From assembly GCA_030248065.1 (NCBI GenBank), contig JASAMV010002173.1, forward strand, positions 1 to 64,000: a stretch of 64,000 nt of DNA, read 5' to 3'. This DNA comes from Rhynchonema sp. JSB1_4. Its lineage: Eukaryota; Nematoda; Chromadorea; Monhysterida; Xyalidae. Each line of letters opens with the position of its first letter. The first letter of the stretch is position 1. The position numbers were made by a program, and so were the translations under genes. Shown here piece after piece: positions 11,454 through 19,837 of this stretch. Below the pieces are notes generated by a model, which did not search any database, had not been told where the DNA came from, and saw only the letters and a program-made list of their open reading frames with translations.

Positions 11454-11487
11454 CCTTGTTGTTCCCAATAAAAGTCAGTTGTGAATT

Positions 11488-12129
11488 ATGGATTTGCGGT
11501 TCAAGTTTCCTTTCACTCTGTGTGTATCAGCTTCAACAAAGTGTGGTAAGACAGTATGGGCTAAAAACTTGGTGAAACACGCATCTGAACTTATCACTCC
11601 GCCACCGCAGAAAATCATATGGGCTTACGGGCAATGGCAAGATGGATATCAGGAACTTGAATCTAACCCTTTGGTGACTCTAGTTGAAGGTGTTCCTGAC
11701 TTGGCAATGTTGAAAGATGATAGGAACACACGCAAGCTTCTGATATGTGATGACTTGATGCAGGCTTACGGTGGAAAGAAGAAGGATGAACTGAATACAT
11801 TGTTCACCCAAGGCAGTCATCACTGGAATTTGTCCATTGTCTTCCTCATACAAAATTTGTTCTTTGATAACTTAAGGACAGCACGCATCAATTCGCATTA
11901 CCTCGTAGTCATGCGTAGTCCTGCTGATCGCCTACAAATAATGAATCTTGCAAAACAAATTTTCCCCACAAAACAGAAAGGGTTCATAGAATGCTATGAT
12001 GACGCAACTAACAGGCAGTTTGGATATTTATTGCTTGATTTGGACCCTTCTACCCCTGACAATTATCGCATACGTACATGTATTTTTCCTGAAGACCCTG
12101 TGCAGTATGTGTATGAGCTCAAAGTATAA
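11488..12129 (+). CDS. DNA-packaging ATPase (FtsK/HerA, A32-like)
   Basis: 213 aa, intron-free. Packages DNA into the capsid. Residues 3-35 match the family start (FKFPFTLCVSASTKCGKT): the P-loop is STKCGKT rather than the more usual GPTGSGKT, but keeps the GKT. Walker B is RKLLICDDLM at about 88-97. The SIVFLIQNLF strand (about 123-132) is the conserved sensor region. The length is typical of Polinton ATPases. A TATAAATAG at 12125, overlapping its stop codon, serves the next gene. Confidence 0.88.
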   Translation: MDLRFKFPFTLCVSASTKCGKTVWAKNLVKHASELITPPPQKIIWAYGQWQDGYQELESNPLVTLVEGVPDLAMLKDDRNTRKLLICDDLMQAYGGKKKDELNTLFTQGSHHWNLSIVFLIQNLFFDNLRTARINSHYLVVMRSPADRLQIMNLAKQIFPTKQKGFIECYDDATNRQFGYLLLDLDPSTPDNYRIRTCIFPEDPVQYVYELKV

Positions 12130-12133
12130 ATAG
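12125..12133 (+). promoter_or_regulatory. TATA box of the 12152 gene
   Basis: TATAAATAG overlapping the ATPase stop codon, 27 bp before the ATG at 12152. Confidence 0.5.
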
Positions 12134-12151
12134 GGGCATGTACTTGTTCAT

Positions 12152-12484
12152 ATGTTCAGTATGTCTGCCAGAATAAAGCGCAATTTTAGCACACTTGTGG
12201 TGTTGAGTAAGGCCAGCCGTAACGTTCGTCACGCTATTCTGTCAAAGGCTGACAGGGATTTGTTGTTGACGCTGTGTGAGATCATCAAGAACGTGCTGAT
12301 AGGAACAGTGAGATTGGATAATACTGCCAAAGCAAAACTGAAAAGGCACCAAACAAACCTGCGGAAACTTGCTGACAAAGCAGTCCCACTACAAGTTAAG
12401 AAGAATATAATATCACAAAGAGGGGGCTTTCTTCCTTACATTCTCGGTCCTGCCATAGCTCTCCTAAGTGCATTGATCAAGTGA
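12152..12484 (+). CDS. Conserved Polinton protein following ATPase (110 aa)
   Basis: A basic, helical protein with the signature ILSKADRDLLLTLCEI...NVLIG...KLKRHQTNLRKL and a closing GGFLPYIL plus hydrophobic tail. Proteins of this pattern are common next to ATPase in Polintons and adintoviruses; I know no assigned function. A second in-frame ATG lies at 12161. The element 2 protein at 50121-50438 has the same layout and position, which supports a conserved structural or assembly role. Confidence 0.75.
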   Translation: MFSMSARIKRNFSTLVVLSKASRNVRHAILSKADRDLLLTLCEIIKNVLIGTVRLDNTAKAKLKRHQTNLRKLADKAVPLQVKKNIISQRGGFLPYILGPAIALLSALIK

Positions 12485-12486
12485 AC

Positions 12487-13260
12487 ATGCAATACGCCCG
12501 TAAGATGGCCTTAGTTCCTTCAAATTTGGTTGATCGTTTGATTCAACGCCAGCGTCAGGAGCAACAGTTGACTTCGGATACACCCATTGTGGAAATCGCT
12601 CGTCTTGATGAACAACTCAAGCAGATTTTAGAAAACCCTGCGTTGGCTCCAGAAGAAAAGGTGATCCGTTACCAACAGGTGTTGAGACAATACACAACAC
12701 TTCGCAATAATGAAGTGCGGCCATCACCACCTGTGCCATTGACACCCCCTGAAGATGAGTACAGCCAACTTAAAAGTGACATTACATTGAATCTGCATAA
12801 TAAGCTAAATAGTAAAGCCAAAGCTCTCCTTGATTATGCTATTCGGAACCCCCATTTGAAATGGAATGCCATGAATGAAATCGTTTATAAAGGGGAAAAA
12901 GTTGCTGGTTCTAACATTATTGATCTTATTCATACGTTTGTAAAAACTGGAAGACCTAATCGTGATGGTCCAATTGGTTGGCGTGAATTTGGAACGGCTA
13001 TGCTAGAAAACAATGTTCCAAGAACTTTAATAACTAACAAGGATTTACTGATTCGTTCAGCTGCGCCTCTACCCTCACCTGTGTTTAGACCTCTTACTCC
13101 AGCACAGGTCTCTGCTCAGCAATCGCCAGGATCATCGTTTCAGACACCTGTGCAATCTCCTGTGGCACAACCAACAGCTAAGAAAGCTTCCCCAAGGAAA
13201 GCGCGCAAAATCAGAGTTGCTCGGCAAAGGAAAGCCACATCAAGGTGGAGTCCTTACTGA
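12487..13260 (+). CDS. Conserved Polinton structural/accessory protein (257 aa)
   Basis: Starts at the ATG at 12487 (MQYARKM), three bases after the preceding stop; the frame opens at GTG 12481. The N-terminal half (1-80) is helical and Glu/Gln-rich. The middle (about 100-185) is the conserved block with AKALLDYAIRNP, KGEKVAGSNIIDLI and GWREFGTAML. The tail is Pro/Ser-rich and ends very basic (KKASPRKARKIRVARQRK), as expected for a DNA- or capsid-binding protein. The same middle block is seen in 49718-50170 of element 2. Function is not established. Confidence 0.72.
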   Translation: MQYARKMALVPSNLVDRLIQRQRQEQQLTSDTPIVEIARLDEQLKQILENPALAPEEKVIRYQQVLRQYTTLRNNEVRPSPPVPLTPPEDEYSQLKSDITLNLHNKLNSKAKALLDYAIRNPHLKWNAMNEIVYKGEKVAGSNIIDLIHTFVKTGRPNRDGPIGWREFGTAMLENNVPRTLITNKDLLIRSAAPLPSPVFRPLTPAQVSAQQSPGSSFQTPVQSPVAQPTAKKASPRKARKIRVARQRKATSRWSPY

Positions 13261-14330
13261 TGGAGGCTCAGCTGAAAGATGTGTATTACAGTTTGTCTAG
13301 CCCTAGCTGCTTTGCTGGTGTTGATTCGGTTTTTCGTGAATGCAAGAGAAGAAAAATAAAAGTTACGTTGGAACAAGTGCGGAAATTTTTGTCAAAACAA
13401 GAGACTTATACACGTCACAAGCCAATACGTCACAAATTCAAACGTAATGTAACTAGAACAGCTGGTTTAGATGCACAATGGCAAGCTGACATTGCAGATT
13501 TGCATCAGTTAAAGACAAAAAACAGTGGTTATGCGTATATTGTTATATTCATTGATGTTCTAAGTCGTTTTGTGTTTGCACGTCCTCTGAAACGCAAAAA
13601 GCCAGAAGAAGTCGCAGAGGCTTTGGATGATATAATCAGTGAGGCCGGACGTAAACCTTGGGTTCTGACAACAGACAGAGGATTGGAATTTGTCGGAAAA
13701 CCGTTTCAAGAATGCCTGAAACGCCATGATATTCAACACAAATACAGCACTTCTCCGGATGTTAAGTGCGCAATTGTTGAGAGGTACATTCGTACACTCA
13801 AGTCCCGTATTTGGAGATATTTCACCAAGAACAAAACGCAAAGGTATGTGGATGTGCTGCCATATTTTGTGGATGCAACTAATAGATCATACCATCGTGC
13901 TATCAAGTGTGCACCTGCTGATGTCAATCGTCACAACCAGCATGAAATATGGAGCCGTGTTTATGGCAACAAAGTCCAAAAGATGTACATAAAATTCAAC
14001 GTTGGGGATAAAGTACGCATCAAGGAAGAAAAACATAAATTAGCAAAAGGATACTGGCCCACTTACAGCAAGCAAATCTACACCATCGCCAAGATTCTAC
14101 GCAACAGGACGCCAGCAACATATGAACTCAAAGATGAAGATGGGGATGAAGTCAATGGGGTGTTTTACACTGAAGAACTTGTACAAGTCGTGGACGCTGA
14201 AGCTCCTGTTAAAGAAATTCAATCTCTTCGCAAAACTGAGAAACGTGACGGTGTGATATGGCATTTGGTAAAGTTCAAAAATGATCCAGAATTGTATTGG
14301 GTTCGTGATGACAAGCTCGTTAGTATATAA
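13260..14330 (+). CDS. Retrovirus-type integrase (rve family)
   Basis: 356 aa. Inserts element DNA into the host chromosome. The ATG at 13260 overlaps the previous stop (ATGA); a GTG five codons upstream is less likely. The catalytic triad is complete: D77 in QWQADIADL, D139 in TTDRG and E174 in CAIVERYIR, with exact D(35)E spacing. The C-terminus has an SH3/chromo-like module (about 245-356) with YWVRDDKLV near the end, as in other Polinton integrases. It has no intron, whereas the element 2 integrase does. Confidence 0.92.
   Translation: MEAQLKDVYYSLSSPSCFAGVDSVFRECKRRKIKVTLEQVRKFLSKQETYTRHKPIRHKFKRNVTRTAGLDAQWQADIADLHQLKTKNSGYAYIVIFIDVLSRFVFARPLKRKKPEEVAEALDDIISEAGRKPWVLTTDRGLEFVGKPFQECLKRHDIQHKYSTSPDVKCAIVERYIRTLKSRIWRYFTKNKTQRYVDVLPYFVDATNRSYHRAIKCAPADVNRHNQHEIWSRVYGNKVQKMYIKFNVGDKVRIKEEKHKLAKGYWPTYSKQIYTIAKILRNRTPATYELKDEDGDEVNGVFYTEELVQVVDAEAPVKEIQSLRKTEKRDGVIWHLVKFKNDPELYWVRDDKLVSI
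14324..14330 (+). promoter_or_regulatory. TATA box of the 14357 gene
   Basis: TATATAA overlapping the integrase stop codon, 27 bp before the next ATG. Confidence 0.5.
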
Positions 14331-14356
14331 GCAGGAAGTTTGTTAGTGAATTAACA

Positions 14357-14596
14357 ATGGAAGACGTCAGTGAGTCAAGTGATAAACGCTGGCACGTGTT
14401 TGGTAGAGACTATTCTAAAACTCAGATTGTGTTCTTTGTTCAAGTGCTGTTAATTTACGTGATAATTTGTACCTCACTTGTGAACTTGTGTATAAATAGC
14501 AGGGAAAGTGAGTCAAAAATTTGGATTATTCTGTTGAGCAGCTGCATGGGATATCTTTTGCCAAACCCTACACTGAAACGCAATCATGAACGGTGA
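14357..14596 (+). CDS. Small two-helix membrane protein (79 aa)
   Basis: A Ser/Glu/Asp-rich start, then WHVFGRDYSKTQIVFFVQV leading into a hydrophobic helix (residues about 24-46), a short charged loop and a second helix ending in the motif SSCMGYLLPNPTLKR. This combination is a recurrent small protein of Polintons and adintoviruses, located just before the minor capsid gene. Role unknown; membrane association is inferred from the helices. It overlaps the start of the minor capsid gene by 11 bp. Confidence 0.72.
   Translation: MEDVSESSDKRWHVFGRDYSKTQIVFFVQVLLIYVIICTSLVNLCINSRESESKIWIILLSSCMGYLLPNPTLKRNHER
14491..14499 (+). promoter_or_regulatory. TATA box, minor capsid gene
   Basis: TATAAATAG inside the preceding reading frame, 95 bp before the ATG at 14586. 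Confidence 0.4.
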
Positions 14597-15413
14597 CTTT
14601 TATGTCGTCTTGCCCTCAAACACCAAAAACCGGGACAACTTCAAAAACACTACATCAGAGTTTCGTGTTCAGTTACCACAGACCATCCGCTTAACTGGAT
14701 TGTGGGAGGTGGCACTGGTGGAGATTCTCTACCCATTTAGTTGGAACAACGTCAACACGGACCTTGAATGGAACAACACTCGCAATAATGAAATCAAGGT
14801 GATTGACTACAAAGACCACGGGTCTCCAGATTACAATCCTACCGTTTACACTATCACTTTGGAACCAGGATATTATCAGAGCGCAGATGAACTATATCGC
14901 CAGATTGTCTCTGCCGTTGAAAGATTAGATTACAGCACAAAAAAGATTGTCAAAAAAGCAATTACGTTTCATTATGGCAGATACCGCGGCAAGTTTGGAA
15001 TTGATATAGATTCCAGCTACAAACTGGGTGTGGTTCTCTCACCACAGCTTCAGTACATCATGGGGTTTGACCAACGTGGTTACCAAAAATCTGTTGTGGC
15101 TACCTATCCTCCTGATTTGCGTGGAGGCTTGGATGGAATATACATTTACTGTGACCTGTGTCAACCACAAATTGTTGGAAATACGTTGGCCCCTCTGCTT
15201 CGCACAATTCCTATTGTAGGTGAGTATGGGCAAATTATAGAACGCACATTTATCGCACCACATTACGTTCCGGTTCTTAAGAAAGAATTCTCAGCCGTGG
15301 AGATCAGTATAAAAACGGACACCAACAAGCCAATTGCATTCGCATACGGAAAAGCTGTTCTTAAGTTGCATTTTCGTCGCAAACATGAGGGTTCAATTTA
15401 TGCCCATTTCTGA
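14586..15413 (+). CDS. Minor capsid (penton-like, single jelly roll) protein
   Basis: 275 aa. Polinton minor capsid protein, which forms the capsid vertices. It opens with the family signature DFYVVLPSNT, then FRVQLPQTIRLTGLWEVALVEILYP, i.e. the first jelly-roll strands. The middle contains LGVVLSPQLQYIMGF and the strand IYIYCDLCQPQIVGN; the end is AVLKLHFRRK. Element 2 has a clear counterpart at 58392-59279. The last 29 bp overlap the next gene. Confidence 0.85.
   Translation: MNGDFYVVLPSNTKNRDNFKNTTSEFRVQLPQTIRLTGLWEVALVEILYPFSWNNVNTDLEWNNTRNNEIKVIDYKDHGSPDYNPTVYTITLEPGYYQSADELYRQIVSAVERLDYSTKKIVKKAITFHYGRYRGKFGIDIDSSYKLGVVLSPQLQYIMGFDQRGYQKSVVATYPPDLRGGLDGIYIYCDLCQPQIVGNTLAPLLRTIPIVGEYGQIIERTFIAPHYVPVLKKEFSAVEISIKTDTNKPIAFAYGKAVLKLHFRRKHEGSIYAHF
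15308..15315 (+). promoter_or_regulatory. TATA box, core protein gene
   Basis: TATAAAAA inside the minor capsid frame, 77 bp before the ATG at 15385. Confidence 0.4.
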
Positions 15414-15849
15414 AAAAGACTGGACAAATTTCTACATAGCACAACAACATGGAGCTGGTTTCGCTGGTCTACCGTATCAAAGAGGTGCTGGACTTGGAAA
15501 TATTTTTCGTGGTATTTTTCGTGCATTGTTTCCTGTCGTTAAGTCAGCAGGTCGTGCAATTGGTAAACAAGCCCTAAAAACTGGAGCTGAAATCGCAACT
15601 GACTTGGTATCTGGGAAAACACTGAAAGAATCTGCAGCCACAAGAGCAAAGGCTGGTGGTGCAGCTCTACTAAAGAAAGGAGTTAACGCATTAGAACAGA
15701 CTGGCGGTCGTCTGGGTAAACGTCAAGCACGGAAGAAACGCCCACCACAACCACAGAAACGTATAAAAGGGCCTGCAAAACGCAAGAAAACTGTCAGTCG
15801 CGCAAGACGTCAACGTGTTCAGGATCAACTTGGTGTTTACTACACATAA
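15385..15849 (+). CDS. Basic core/condensing protein (pX/pVI-like)
   Basis: 154 aa from the ATG at 15385 (15400 is an alternative). The middle GAGLGNIFRGIFRALFPVV and KSAGRAIGKQALKTGAEIA form the amphipathic/hydrophobic segment typical of the adenovirus-like minor core protein of adintoviruses. The C-terminal 60 residues are extremely Lys/Arg/Pro-rich, fitting DNA condensation inside the virion. The stop overlaps the MCP start (TAATG). The first 29 bp lie within the minor capsid gene. Confidence 0.75.
   Translation: MRVQFMPISEKDWTNFYIAQQHGAGFAGLPYQRGAGLGNIFRGIFRALFPVVKSAGRAIGKQALKTGAEIATDLVSGKTLKESAATRAKAGGAALLKKGVNALEQTGGRLGKRQARKKRPPQPQKRIKGPAKRKKTVSRARRQRVQDQLGVYYT
15762..15770 (+). promoter_or_regulatory. 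TATA box, major capsid gene
   Basis: TATAAAAGG inside the core protein frame, 87 bp before the MCP ATG. Confidence 0.4.
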
Positions 15850-17189
15850 TGGCTCAACTGCTTGACAAAAACAGTGCGCCTGCTTCTGATTCTGTCTTGG
15901 ATTTATTTACCGTTCCTCCAACACAAACTGCTGTTGAAAATAGTTATTGGTATGCCGCACATCCCGTCAACTCTGTAACGTCTGCTGGCCCTTATCAGTT
16001 TACTGTACCTGCTGGGCCTGACTATCTGCACCTGGCTCGTAACTACTTGTATCTCAAATTCAAAATCGTGAAACCTGATGGAAGTGCACTTGGAGCTCCA
16101 AACGTGCCTGGCACAGTCGGAGGTACGGAACCATTAGTGGGTCCAATTAACATGATCGGGAAAACGTTCTTCAAGCAAGTTAAAGTGGGAATAAATGGCA
16201 AACTGGCTTTTGATAGCGGGGATATGTACGCCTACCGCACCCTTCTGGAAACAGAGCTGAACTACGGGTGGGACGCAAAAAGCAGTTCAATGAAAGCGGC
16301 AATGTACAATAAAGATGAACCGTCCAACTTCGTTGAATCAGCCAACAACAGCGGATGGGCCAGGCGTGAGAAATTTTTCAGACAAAGTGGCGTTGTTGAA
16401 ACAATGGCCCCAATACATTGTGATCTGTTTATGTGTGATAAGGCATTGGTCAGCAATTGTCAAGTAACTCTTGAACTTCATCGTAACTCTGATGCTTTCT
16501 GTCTTCTCTGCTGGACTGATAATGCTCCGGCTTATAAAATAGAGGTGTTGGAAATGGTTTGGTACGTCAAAAGACTGCAGTTATTGAGCACCGTACATCT
16601 GGGATTGGAGGCCGCACTTATGCGCGGATCAGCCAAGTACCCAATTCGTAGAGTGGCTATGACCAAAATGCATATCAGCCCAGGACGTCAGACCGTTCCC
16701 ACCACCCCTCTCTTTGATGGACAAATTCCACGCCGCATTTTGCTCGGTTTCGTAGAAAATAATAGTTTCTTTGGCTCATTGAAGAAAAATCCGTTCACAT
16801 TCAAACACTGTAACGTGAAAGAAATTTCCATTCATGCTGGTGGCCAGGTGTTTCCCCGTGAACCACTGAAAATGGATTTCTCAAAGAAATTGGCTGTCAG
16901 GCCGTTTGTTCAAATGTTTGAAACATTGGCCCTGTCAGAGGAGAACAAAGGTAATTGGGTTTCCTACTATGATTTTCTGGAAAACTTCACTGTGTTTGCT
17001 TTTGATTTGACTCCAGAACAAGCTGACAGCGCCCATTGGGAGCTTATCCGTGAAGGTTCAACTACTGTGCATTGTTTGTTCGGTGAGGCTATAAAAGAAC
17101 CTGGAGTTGAGATGATTGCATACGCAGAGTTTGATAATTTGGTAATGATTGATCGCAATCGCAACGTGTACTTTGACTATTCTGTGTGA
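15849..17189 (+). CDS. Major capsid protein (double jelly roll)
   Basis: 446 aa, intron-free, the normal size for Polinton MCP. N-terminal SVLDLFTVPPTQTAVE leads into the first jelly roll (YQFTVPAGPDYLHLARNYL), the conserved GPINMIGKTFFKQVKVGING block and the MYAYRTLLETELNYG helix. The second barrel ends with VSYYDFLENFTVFAFDLTP and a final strand ending VYFDYSV. MCP trimers build the icosahedral shell together with the minor capsid protein. The stop overlaps the protease start (GTGATGG). Confidence 0.92.
   Translation: MAQLLDKNSAPASDSVLDLFTVPPTQTAVENSYWYAAHPVNSVTSAGPYQFTVPAGPDYLHLARNYLYLKFKIVKPDGSALGAPNVPGTVGGTEPLVGPINMIGKTFFKQVKVGINGKLAFDSGDMYAYRTLLETELNYGWDAKSSSMKAAMYNKDEPSNFVESANNSGWARREKFFRQSGVVETMAPIHCDLFMCDKALVSNCQVTLELHRNSDAFCLLCWTDNAPAYKIEVLEMVWYVKRLQLLSTVHLGLEAALMRGSAKYPIRRVAMTKMHISPGRQTVPTTPLFDGQIPRRILLGFVENNSFFGSLKKNPFTFKHCNVKEISIHAGGQVFPREPLKMDFSKKLAVRPFVQMFETLALSEENKGNWVSYYDFLENFTVFAFDLTPEQADSAHWELIREGSTTVHCLFGEAIKEPGVEMIAYAEFDNLVMIDRNRNVYFDYSV
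17090..17097 (+). promoter_or_regulatory. TATA box, protease gene
   Basis: TATAAAAG inside the MCP frame, 99 bp before the protease ATG. Confidence 0.4.
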
Positions 17190-17683
17190 TGGACACTGCT
17201 GAATTGCTAAGAATTTGTGGCAAGGATCGTACGTTACATAATTTGTTTCTTGGTGTGTTTCCATCAAATAAACTACCGGCTCCTGATCGTTTGCCTTGTT
17301 GTTTTATCGCAAACACAAAACCAAGCACTCACCCCGGTCAACACTGGGTTGCATTCTACATTAACAAAGAGGGCTACGGAGACTACTTTTGTTCCTATGG
17401 GGAGGAACCACAACCGCCGTTCAAACGGTTCATGGATAAAGCTTGCGTGGATTGGAACTATTCTCGTAAACGTCTACAAGATGTGTTGTCAACAACTTGC
17501 GGTCAGTATACACTGTTCTTTTTACACGCCAGAGCAAGAGGTCTTCCATTTCACAAGTTTCTGAGTTTATTCACAACAGACACAGATGAAAATGACAAGA
17601 TAGTAACAGCATTCATCAATGGATTTTACAATGAAGACACACAAGTGATTGACTATGACATGATATACAATCAAACAGGTTAA
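17189..17683 (+). CDS. Adenain-type capsid maturation cysteine protease
   Basis: 164 aa from the ATG at 17189 (a GTG lies at 17186). The C5/Ulp1-like fold is visible: His52 in GQHWVAFY, Gln97 in RLQDVL (oxyanion) and Cys104 in STTCGQY. The position that is usually acidic in the F-D-S-Y-G type motif reads YFCSYG, so the acidic member of the triad appears to be Cys68; nearby Glu72/Glu73 might replace it. The role is processing of capsid and core proteins. The stop codon overlaps that of the convergent gene 17680-18471 by 3 bp. Confidence 0.85.
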   Translation: MDTAELLRICGKDRTLHNLFLGVFPSNKLPAPDRLPCCFIANTKPSTHPGQHWVAFYINKEGYGDYFCSYGEEPQPPFKRFMDKACVDWNYSRKRLQDVLSTTCGQYTLFFLHARARGLPFHKFLSLFTTDTDENDKIVTAFINGFYNEDTQVIDYDMIYNQTG

Positions 17684-18471
17684 TACTCATGCTCAAACAA
17701 TAGCGTCTTCAGCTCATCATGCCACACCGTGCATATTGACTTGAACGGATCACACCGTGTCATAAAGTCCAGAATATCATTCCCGCTGATTTCAACATGG
17801 GAGTACCTGATGTTGAGTTCTTCCGACAGGTTGGTCATGATTTGAGTGAATTTGATTCCCCCTCCCTGCAACGGGCATCTGGAACGGAACAGACCGGCCA
17901 CATCAGGCGGAATGTAGTAGTATCCACTGCGGGGGTGAACCGTGTCCAAATCCTTGGCAACGTAATCATACGCTGTAATTCCAGTGAAATTGTTGGTTCC
18001 GTCCAATTGCTTGCGGAATTCAAACTTGTTGGTCTGCGGATTCAGATAATTTTGATGATCCTTGGCTACCATTTGCTTGATGTACCGCTCCAGAAATCCG
18101 GACATTTCACGCCTGTAAGCCACCAGAAAACAACGGCGGATCAGTTCCTGCTTGTCCTGCTTTGTGTAACGTTTGCGGCAATCAAAACAGCTGCATAACG
18201 TAACCATGACTGCTTTGCACACAACAATCAGAGCGTGTGGGTACTTGGTGCGCGGAAGATTGGTGTTGCGGTACCGTGGAGAAATTGGCGCAAGTCCGAA
18301 GTAGGTCAGAGGGTCTTGAGGGTCAAAGTCTTCAGGAATACGGGAGCGCAGGAAGTTATAGTGACGGCGTGATATTGGTGGAATTTCAAAGTTGACAAGA
18401 GGATCAAAGTCTTCTGGAATGTAGAAACGCATAATGATAAAAACACTGATTTCGGTCTTGTTAAATACCAT
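17680..18471 (-). CDS. Accessory protein of unknown function (263 aa)
   Basis: Not recognised. Start chosen at the ATG at 18471; ATG 18432 (MRFYIPEDFD) is equally plausible. The N-terminus has an internal duplication: IPEDFDP followed by a PPIS/APIS-R motif occurs twice in the first 75 residues. A Cys cluster LCSCFDC follows at about 108-114, then a charged helical region. It is divergent from 18578-19060, with a shared promoter region that has CCACGG/CACCGTG motifs and a nearly palindromic CCTATATAAGG that could serve both sides. Confidence 0.65.
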   Translation of the reverse strand: MVFNKTEISVFIIMRFYIPEDFDPLVNFEIPPISRRHYNFLRSRIPEDFDPQDPLTYFGLAPISPRYRNTNLPRTKYPHALIVVCKAVMVTLCSCFDCRKRYTKQDKQELIRRCFLVAYRREMSGFLERYIKQMVAKDHQNYLNPQTNKFEFRKQLDGTNNFTGITAYDYVAKDLDTVHPRSGYYYIPPDVAGLFRSRCPLQGGGIKFTQIMTNLSEELNIRYSHVEISGNDILDFMTRCDPFKSICTVWHDELKTLLFEHEY

Positions 18472-18481
18472 CGTTGAAACA

Positions 18482-18546
18482 CCACGGCGTAACCCCGTGA
18501 TCCACGGTCGCACACCGTGCACTTGAGGTCTGCGCCTATATAAGGA
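18482..18546. promoter_or_regulatory. Bidirectional accessory promoter
   Basis: CCACGGCG (18482), CCCCGTG (18493), CCACGGTC (18502) and CACCGTGC (18513) repeat about every 10 bp beside CTATATAAGG (18537-18546), between two divergent accessory genes. Confidence 0.6.
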
Positions 18547-18577
18547 ATGGATTTTCGTCCCAATCATCAGTTTAACA

Positions 18578-19060
18578 ATGAGTGGCTTCAATGATTTTCT
18601 GGATGCTCTGACCGGACCGCTGCAACTCACTCCACCTCCGGTGCAACAGGACGCCGTGCCGCCTCCACCCCCTACACTCAAACGTCAAGACGCCGTGAAT
18701 CAACCTGCTCTGCAACACAAAGAAACTGTGCGTCAGACTCCTGCTCTGAAACGTCAAGACGCTGGGCGCCATCCTCTGAAAGGGCTTCACTTCAAATCGT
18801 CAAATGAAAAGACAAAAGAGAGCAAGTCAAAAAATCCTAAACCACTTCGTCTCAAAATTACTGAAGAAAAAGAAGCACCGCCGCAGAAAGCAAAAAAACG
18901 CCCTGCACCGGAGAATCAAGAGGAAGAAGTGTCAGCCAAAAAGAATGCGTCGCAGAAAGAGATAGAAGAAAAGTATGATTGTATTGCTGTTGTGCCTCAA
19001 GTTAGCATCACTGTTCACTATTGCACTGGGTGCGGAAAGCATTCTGTGGATGTCAAGTGA
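18578..19060 (+). CDS. Proline/lysine-rich accessory protein with Cys motif
   Basis: 160 aa, not recognised. Pro/Gln-rich N-terminus with three imperfect repeats around LKRQDA (about residues 33-62), a Lys/Glu-rich low-complexity middle, and a C-terminal YCTGCGKH (CxxC...H) that could bind metal and recalls the Cys motif of the CxxC/HxC family. Likely disordered. A TATA box at 18537 and a polyadenylation signal CAATAAAA at about 19108 bracket the gene. Confidence 0.65.
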   Translation: MSGFNDFLDALTGPLQLTPPPVQQDAVPPPPPTLKRQDAVNQPALQHKETVRQTPALKRQDAGRHPLKGLHFKSSNEKTKESKSKNPKPLRLKITEEKEAPPQKAKKRPAPENQEEEVSAKKNASQKEIEEKYDCIAVVPQVSITVHYCTGCGKHSVDVK

Positions 19061-19146
19061 TTAGCTGTTGTTCATGCTGTTGTTATGTTACGTTGTTAAG
19101 TGTTGTCAATAAAACAAAAGACAAGCAAATTTTGTTCATGTGGTTT

Positions 19147-19707
19147 CTATTTGGTTAACAATGCCACCATCTGACACTCCTTTTCTGACAAAGAAGCAAC
19201 TCTGTACGGAATACAATCATGACCACAATCACAGTAACGCAAATCACGAAATACAAAATGAGTTTTCATACAACTCAAGGGAGGTACTTTTCCATAATGT
19301 CTTTGATGAAATATTTTACGGTAGCGACACGAACCATTTCTTGAAGTAATACCACAAGTTTCGGGGTAGAATGACAGAATTTCAAATGGTTTGAATCCAA
19401 TAGCAACTACAACGCAGTGACATTGTTGACCGTGGTGGTGTCCGACCACAAACGGGAAGTGACACACCAAACGAACAGATCCTGAGCGATTATCATGCCC
19501 GAGTATTCCGGCCTTTAGAGTAGTTTGAACCAGTGCCATGATATCCATCCCATTCTTGAATTTTGATTTTCCAGGCACGGTAGAGTCAGGCCAGTGGTTC
19601 TTCTTGATGTGGTGATAACCTTTGTTGAGCACCGGGGAGCCTGCGTGAAGCGGGACTTTTTGCTTGAACTTGGTGTCGAACGACATCTTGATTCTTGGAG
19701 GAGACAT
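19147..19707 (-). CDS. Cys/His-rich accessory protein (186 aa)
   Basis: Not recognised. Start at the ATG at 19707 (MSPPRIK); the frame is open further upstream but that part covers the promoter. A central VCHFPFVVGHHHGQQCHCVVVAIGF segment, then ETCG...RNGSCRYR, and a final YCDCGHDC give many potential metal ligands. It lies opposite 19838-20305 across a shared CACGGTG-motif promoter. Confidence 0.65.
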   Translation of the reverse strand: MSPPRIKMSFDTKFKQKVPLHAGSPVLNKGYHHIKKNHWPDSTVPGKSKFKNGMDIMALVQTTLKAGILGHDNRSGSVRLVCHFPFVVGHHHGQQCHCVVVAIGFKPFEILSFYPETCGITSRNGSCRYRKIFHQRHYGKVPPLSCMKTHFVFRDLRYCDCGHDCIPYRVASLSEKECQMVALLTK

Positions 19708-19757
19708 ATTAAAATGAAACGATAAAATGAGCTGATCACAAAAAATAACGATACGTG

Positions 19758-19803
19758 CACGGTGCACCACGGTGTACGCACGATGGCCGGGGCGGTATAT
19801 AAA
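19758..19803. promoter_or_regulatory. Accessory promoter, CACGGTGCACCACGGTG plus TATA
   Basis: Two CACGGTG copies 10 bp apart (19758-19774) lie beside GTATATAAA at about 19795-19803, which faces the 19838 gene. Confidence 0.6.
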
Positions 19804-19837
19804 CCACACTTTTCGACGTTCAAATCATTGTTTCATC

